Shown: one piece after another, positions 24,494-28,069 of the stretch
Position numbering within the stretch: position 1 is the first letter of the stretch
Layout of the letters: each line of letters begins with the position of its first letter
Source: CAYYYP01 sp964475985
GTDB taxonomy: Bacteria > Bdellovibrionota > UBA1018 > CAYHWW01
DNA: 28,069 bases
Assembly: GCA_964475985.1 (NCBI GenBank)
Contig: CAYYYP010000047.1
Coordinates: forward strand, 1-28,069
Direction of reading: 5' to 3'
Program-made: the position numbers and the translations under genes
The notes under the pieces: generated by a model
Told to the model about the DNA's origin: nothing
The model's database searches: none
The model's input: the letters and a program-made list of their open reading frames with translations, nothing else

Positions 24494-25205
24494 GGGTATA
24501 CGGGGGCGGGCTTTGCTCGCCCCCGTTTTCGTCCTAATCATTATCGCCTCGGCGTCTGATGCATTCGGTTGGGGAAGGCAAATCGACATCTTTGAAATTC
24601 AAACTCGGTTTGCAGCGGTTTTCCCTGGCGTGAAACCTTCGGGGCTGGAGGTTCGCGACGTGCAGCGCGATCTCACTCCAACCGTCATTAAAAAATATTC
24701 GAGTTACGATCCCGAATTGGCGGAAAAATTTGCTCCGGGAGGACGCGAAGATTTAAGTGATCTGCAAGTCCCGGTTTTTAAATTCGGTGAAGCTGGCTAC
24801 GTCTTAGGGTTTTCTTTATCTGCATCTGACTTTTTCATTTTTTTTGATCACCAGGGCACCATCAAAGACTACTGGGTGACGGCCATAGATGGCGCAAATC
24901 CTGAGCTTGAACTTTTTCGCAAGGAACCTTTTCGTCAAAGTCTTCGGCAAATCGGCCGTTATCCAAAATTTGCATCATTTGATGAAAAAACCGATATTCA
25001 GGGGCCGTGGTTGCCCCAAGAAATCATGAACTACGTACAGACTGACGCTTCCCTGGAACGGGCGCGTGGCCTAGAGAAATTCGACGCCGAAGTTTATCCC
25101 GGACAGGATAAACTTCGGCATTATCTTCAACTCCGGCATGAAGTACTCCGGGAGTTTCGGTTCGCGCTTTATCTTTCTAAACATCTTCTATTTGAAAGAA
25201 ACTGA
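24492..25205 (+). CDS. Exported protein of unknown function
   Basis: The product is 237 residues from the ATG at 24492. It has a signal peptide ('LLAPVFVLIIIASASDAFG') followed by a soluble domain with 'WGRQIDIFEIQTRF', 'FIFFDHQGTIKDYWV' and a helical, Arg/Leu-rich end. I recognise no family; there are no cysteines and no repeats. The start is uncertain. The ATG lies in an inverted repeat without a Shine-Dalgarno, and a TTG at 24513 preceded by G-rich sequence would also leave a complete signal peptide. Codons of the signal peptide coincide with the terminator at 24501-24530, so expression may depend on read-through. It ends 7 bases before the convergent dksA-like gene. Confidence 0.65.
   Translation: MGIRGRALLAPVFVLIIIASASDAFGWGRQIDIFEIQTRFAAVFPGVKPSGLEVRDVQRDLTPTVIKKYSSYDPELAEKFAPGGREDLSDLQVPVFKFGEAGYVLGFSLSASDFFIFFDHQGTIKDYWVTAIDGANPELELFRKEPFRQSLRQIGRYPKFASFDEKTDIQGPWLPQEIMNYVQTDASLERARGLEKFDAEVYPGQDKLRHYLQLRHEVLREFRFALYLSKHLLFERN
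24501..24530 (+). terminator. Intrinsic terminator behind the subtilase gene
   Basis: CGGGGGCGGGC (24501-24511) pairs with GCTCGCCCCCG (24515-24525) at 10 of 11 positions around a TTT loop and is followed by TTTT (24526-24529). This is the classic GC-stem and T-tract layout, 28 bases after the subtilase stop. It lies within the open frame of the next gene. Confidence 0.75.
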
Positions 25206-25212
25206 CACTTTC

Positions 25213-25719
25213 CTAAACGCTGCGAGGCAGGGTCATGCCAAGGCTTTTGTGTTTACGTCCATCGGCGGTGAGGCCTTCGCGTCTTTCTTCATCTTCCTTG
25301 CATGCGATGCAGTGAGTCGCCGTTGGGCGGGCCTCAAGGCGTTTGATTTCGATGTCGTTGCCACAGACGTCACAAAGACCGAATTCGCCTTTTTCAATGC
25401 GGCGCAATGCATCATCAACTTTTTTAAGAAAGAGGTTTTCACGGTTTCGCAAACGAAGGCGCAGAGACTGCTCCATGTCCGTTGCGGCGTGATCCACTTC
25501 ATCTTTACATTCATCAAGATCGACGTGAAAGTCTTCACACATCACGCGATCCGCGAATATAATATTTTTCTTTTGAGTCTCAAACATTTCCCGAAATTTA
25601 TCGAGATGTTCCCTTTTCATAAATAATTCCCCCCCTAAGATGAGCTGACCCATTTGCTTTTGGACCAGCGATTCATACTGTTGAAACATTTCGGAATTCA
25701 ATTTAACTGCTGCGCTCAT
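25213..25719 (-). CDS. DksA/TraR-family transcription regulator
   Basis: DksA proteins bind the RNA polymerase secondary channel and, often with ppGpp, alter initiation at rRNA and amino-acid promoters. The 168-residue product has a coiled-coil with the tip motif Asp73-x-x-Asp76-x-Ala78, matching D71, D74 and A76 of E. coli DksA. It also has 'LRLRNRE' and a four-cysteine zinc finger (Cys116, Cys119, Cys137, Cys140) with 'RLEARPTATHC'. The N-terminal 60 residues are longer and more divergent than in E. coli. The start at 25719 has a near-perfect AAGGAGGT; the frame extends to 25788, but that extension is unlikely to be translated. A 184-base gap precedes it, so it probably has its own promoter. 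Confidence 0.92.
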   Translation of the reverse strand: MSAAVKLNSEMFQQYESLVQKQMGQLILGGELFMKREHLDKFREMFETQKKNIIFADRVMCEDFHVDLDECKDEVDHAATDMEQSLRLRLRNRENLFLKKVDDALRRIEKGEFGLCDVCGNDIEIKRLEARPTATHCIACKEDEERREGLTADGRKHKSLGMTLPRSV

Positions 25720-25903
25720 TTGAGACCTCCTTGAGTACCTTTCTGGTTTGGGAAGCGTTGGGACCCTACTTTGTCCCGCTCCGATCATCCTGATCTCTGA
25801 CGTTGTGCAGCAGTTTTTGGATCCTTCTTAGATCCCAAGCCCCAGAGCCTTTTTTAAAAATTCACTACCCCTAGGAATTTTCAAAATGCAGCTTTGTGAC
25901 CTT

Positions 25904-26488
25904 TCAACTCCCTTTGATGTCTACGAGTACAAGTTTGGTAATCTCCGTAAGTGTCTCAAAAACGCCGACACCTTTGGCCGCCACCGCTTCATACGCGGGC
26001 ACTTCATGTCGAAGGAAAAGCCTCGACAATTCTTGCACCGGCATGGCGGATGGCAAATCACGTTTGTTGTACTGCACTACTAAAGGAATCTTACTCATGT
26101 CATATCCCTGACTTTCTAAGTTTGCCTCCAAGCTCTCGTAAGATTCCATGTTCGCGTCCAATCGCTCCCGTTGAGAGTCAATTACAAAAACGATGCCATC
26201 TACTCCCTTCAGAATAAATTGGCGCGAAACTTCATAAAAACTTTGTCCAGGAATTGTGTACAGATGAAACCGAGTGCGAAAGCCTCGGATCTCACCAGCG
26301 TCCAACGGCAAAAAATCAAAAAATAAAGTTCTTTCATTCTCGCTAGATAGGGAGATGAGTTTACCTTTTGTGCCCTCGGAAGTGCTGTCATAGATGTACT
26401 GTAAGTTTGTCGTTTTCCCGCTGAGCCCGCAGCCGTAGTAGACGATCTTACAATTGATCTCTTTGCTGTTGTAGTTGATGAATGTCAT
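25904..26488 (-). CDS. mglA: MglA-type Ras-like GTPase
   Basis: MglA is a small GTPase that sets cell polarity and, in Myxococcus, gliding and pilus switching. In Bdellovibrio, MglA affects pilus-dependent prey invasion. The 194-residue product starts 'MTFINYNSKEINCKIVYYG'. It has the P-loop 'GCGLSGKTTN' (19-28), the MglA-specific 'TIPGQ' (78-82) in place of the Ras DTAGQ, and the base-recognition 'NKRD' (141-144). These are diagnostic of MglA rather than ordinary Ras or Arf proteins. No mglB-type (Roadblock) activator gene is beside it. A gap of 114 bases separates it from recR, in which I could not identify a convincing promoter or terminator. Confidence 0.95.
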   Translation of the reverse strand: MTFINYNSKEINCKIVYYGCGLSGKTTNLQYIYDSTSEGTKGKLISLSSENERTLFFDFLPLDAGEIRGFRTRFHLYTIPGQSFYEVSRQFILKGVDGIVFVIDSQRERLDANMESYESLEANLESQGYDMSKIPLVVQYNKRDLPSAMPVQELSRLFLRHEVPAYEAVAAKGVGVFETLTEITKLVLVDIKGS

Positions 26489-26602
26489 TTAGCTGTGAAA
26501 ACTCATGGGATTTTCTGAAAATTTACGGTGATTTTATGGGCCCAGTGACCAAATGATACTGCGGGGCACGGTGTATTTCTGGAAGTTGGTGTTGTTTTGA
26601 TC

Positions 26603-27196
26603 CTATCCCTCGCTGTTCAATCGGTTCTCAATGGCTCGACCAATGGTTTGTTGATCAAGATACTCGAGGACCCCGCCTACGGGAATTCCATGAGCAATTT
26701 TAAACACTTTGATTCCTAACGGCTTTAAAAGCTTTGTCAAGTAGACCCCGGTGGCTTCGGCTTCAACGCTTGAACTTAAGGCTAAAATCATCTCTTGAGT
26801 GTCTTCATTCTCAATGCGGTGCAGCAGTTGTTGAATGTAAAGTTGGGAAGGTCCAATGCCGTCAAGCGGTGACAGCAACCCATGCAGCACATGGTAGCGC
26901 CCATGAAAACGGTGGCTCTTTTCAATGGCCATAACATCGGACGGTTTTTCAACGATGCAGATAATCCCGGTTTGCCTGGAAGGATTGCTGCAAAGGCTAC
27001 AGCGTTCAGCATCCGTAAAATTCATACACTGCACGCAGAGCTTGATGGAAGTCTTAGCTTTTAGAAGCGCCTCGGAGAGATCCCTCACCTGCGACTCTTC
27101 CTGCCTTAGGATGAAGTAAGCGAGCCTGGTTGCGGTACGTTCCCCGATACTGGGGAGTTTTGAAAGTTCGAAAACCAGCCGTTCAATAGGATCCAT
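26603..27196 (-). CDS. recR: Recombination mediator protein RecR
   Basis: RecR works with RecF and RecO to load RecA onto gapped DNA. The 197-residue product has the usual family length and layout. A helix-hairpin-helix comes first ('LSKLPSIGERTATRLAYFIL'), then a zinc finger (Cys54, Cys57, Cys66, Cys69) and a Toprim domain beginning 'ICIVEKPSDVMAIE' with 'YHVLHGLLSPLDGIGP'. It follows ybaB by 15 bases; dnaX-ybaB-recR is a widely conserved order. Confidence 0.97.
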   Translation of the reverse strand: MDPIERLVFELSKLPSIGERTATRLAYFILRQEESQVRDLSEALLKAKTSIKLCVQCMNFTDAERCSLCSNPSRQTGIICIVEKPSDVMAIEKSHRFHGRYHVLHGLLSPLDGIGPSQLYIQQLLHRIENEDTQEMILALSSSVEAEATGVYLTKLLKPLGIKVFKIAHGIPVGGVLEYLDQQTIGRAIENRLNSEG

Positions 27197-27211
27197 TTAT
27201 GGTTCGTAACC

Positions 27212-27559
27212 CTAAAACAATCCTGGAATATTCATGCCGCCCGTAACTTTTGCCATGGCTTCGCTAGCCGCCGTCTGTACATTTTGCAGAGCTTGGTTTG
27301 CGGCCGTCAAAATAAGGTCCTGAAGCATTTCCGCGTCGGGTGTACCCGCAAGAACTTCGGGATTTATCTTTACCGAAACCAATTCATTTTTACCGTTGGC
27401 CACAATGGTAACCATTCCACCACCAGAAGTACCTTCCGCAGTCTTTTCACGAATTTCTTCCTGAACTTGCTGTAGACGCTGTTGCATCTGCTGAGCTTGT
27501 TTCATGAGTTGATTCATATTTCCGCCGCCACCTGGCATGCCTGAAAAACCTCGGGACAT
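27212..27559 (-). CDS. ybaB: YbaB/EbfC nucleoid-associated protein
   Basis: YbaB/EbfC proteins are small dimeric DNA-binding proteins linked to nucleoid organisation. The 115-residue product has a glycine-rich N-terminus, a Met/Gln-rich helix ('LMKQAQQMQQRLQQVQEE'), the core 'VTIVANGKNELVSVKINPEV' and a C-terminal helix. The ATG at 27559 is chosen because AAGGAG lies 7 bases upstream; the ATG at 27565 would be only one base from it. It is 24 bases after dnaX. Confidence 0.95.
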   Translation of the reverse strand: MSRGFSGMPGGGGNMNQLMKQAQQMQQRLQQVQEEIREKTAEGTSGGGMVTIVANGKNELVSVKINPEVLAGTPDAEMLQDLILTAANQALQNVQTAASEAMAKVTGGMNIPGLF

Positions 27560-27583
27560 AGTCATTCTCCTTACTAATTAAGT

Positions 27584-28069
27584 CTACTTAATCTCCAAAC
27601 GATCCAAACGTCCACCTAAGACTTCCTGGATTGCGCGCATGGCTTCACTTTGGAGGACCTTCTCCTGTTTTATTTTCAGCTCCGATTGCGCCTTTTCTTT
27701 TTCCATTTCGTCGATGGATTTTGTAGCAGAGATTTCTTGGCACTGAATGCGTGTCGGCAGTTTTAAGGTTTGGCTTAAAGCCTGTAACAAAGGCTCGGCA
27801 TGACCTGGCGTTTGGATTTGCTCACGGTAAAAAGATTGGGCTTTACTAAATCCTAAATGAAGCACGACGGAAGGCCCCGATGTGCCTTCTTGTAGTTCGG
27901 CTTTCTGAAAAGTCGCATTCTCCAGCAAAACTCCGCAGAGAGGTTTTAAATTTTTAACGGCCTTCACCGTCTGTGCCCAAAAGTGGGGAGAGGAAAACTG
28001 AGCCAAACTTTCGGGCTTAGGCGGCGCTTTCACTGATGGAGCTAAGTTTGACGGAGGATTTCCGAGGGC
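27584..28069 (-). CDS. dnaX: DNA polymerase III subunit gamma/tau, C-terminal part (5' end outside window)
   Basis: The frame is open to the right edge of the window, giving 161 residues of a C-terminus. A proline-rich linker ('NPPSNLAPSVKAPPKP') leads into a tau-like domain with 'SPHFWAQTVKAVKNLKPLCGVLLENA', where tau proteins have 'W...v..l....p.l...L..a'. A charged coiled-coil follows and the end is 'AIQEVLGGRLDRLEIK', matching the usual 'F.G.i..i' tail. The ATPase domain is outside the window. Identification rests on these traits and on the conserved ybaB-recR neighbours. The GTG at 28033 is internal and not the start. Confidence 0.85.
   Translation of the reverse strand, partial: ALGNPPSNLAPSVKAPPKPESLAQFSSPHFWAQTVKAVKNLKPLCGVLLENATFQKAELQEGTSGPSVVLHLGFSKAQSFYREQIQTPGHAEPLLQALSQTLKLPTRIQCQEISATKSIDEMEKEKAQSELKIKQEKVLQSEAMRAIQEVLGGRLDRLEIK

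Overview
The window is about 28 kb of mid-GC, tightly packed chromosomal DNA from a Gram-negative bacterium. The gene set suggests a Bdellovibrionota or other former-deltaproteobacterial lineage. It combines an MglA polarity GTPase, a DksA/TraR-type regulator, several secreted proteases, lipoproteins, a TonB-like protein and a divergent ftsQ-ftsA-ftsZ block. That assignment is inferred from gene content only. A 100-N scaffold gap (16459-16558) shows this is a draft or metagenome assembly.

Layout, left to right. Positions 1-132 hold the 3' end of a probable HNH endonuclease, which runs into a degenerate heptanucleotide array (117-249). Two tandem paralogous lipoproteins of DUF1566/sulfatase-modifying-factor-like character follow (379-1699). 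Next is a one-carbon operon, folD-gcvT-gcvH-gcvP (1858-7305), with a small unknown helical protein behind it (7317-7628). On the minus strand, 13162 down to 7612 is an envelope-flavoured operon: xseB, tlyA, a patatin-like lipoprotein that has lost its catalytic motifs, a class A penicillin-binding protein, and a TonB-like protein. An unknown exported protein, possibly a small outer-membrane barrel, lies at 13418-14530.

A second minus-strand operon (18956 down to 14532) encodes an M16 peptidase with an intact HxxEH site, a second M16 protein without it, and a peptide-type ABC substrate-binding protein. The second M16 gene is split only by the scaffold gap. The gap is flanked by an exact 55-bp duplication, and collapsing it restores one reading frame. 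The cell-division genes ftsQ-ftsA-ftsZ (18955-22828) read divergently from this operon; the two likely start codons overlap in a single CATG. A secreted subtilisin-family protease (22979-24472) has a 15-bp-arm hairpin next to its ribosome binding site, and a perfect inverted repeat plus an intrinsic terminator behind it. That terminator lies inside the predicted signal-peptide codons of the next gene, an unknown exported protein (24492-25205).

The right end, all on the minus strand, is the conserved recombination/replication cluster dnaX (partial)-ybaB-recR, followed by mglA and a dksA-like gene.

No tRNA, rRNA, CRISPR array, insertion sequence or phage gene was seen. No gene-free stretch exceeds 300 bases. 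The most unusual signals are the heptanucleotide array beside the HNH gene, the patatin pseudoenzyme coupled to a PBP1A gene, the active/inactive M16 pair with a peptide-binding protein, and the hairpins around the subtilase gene.
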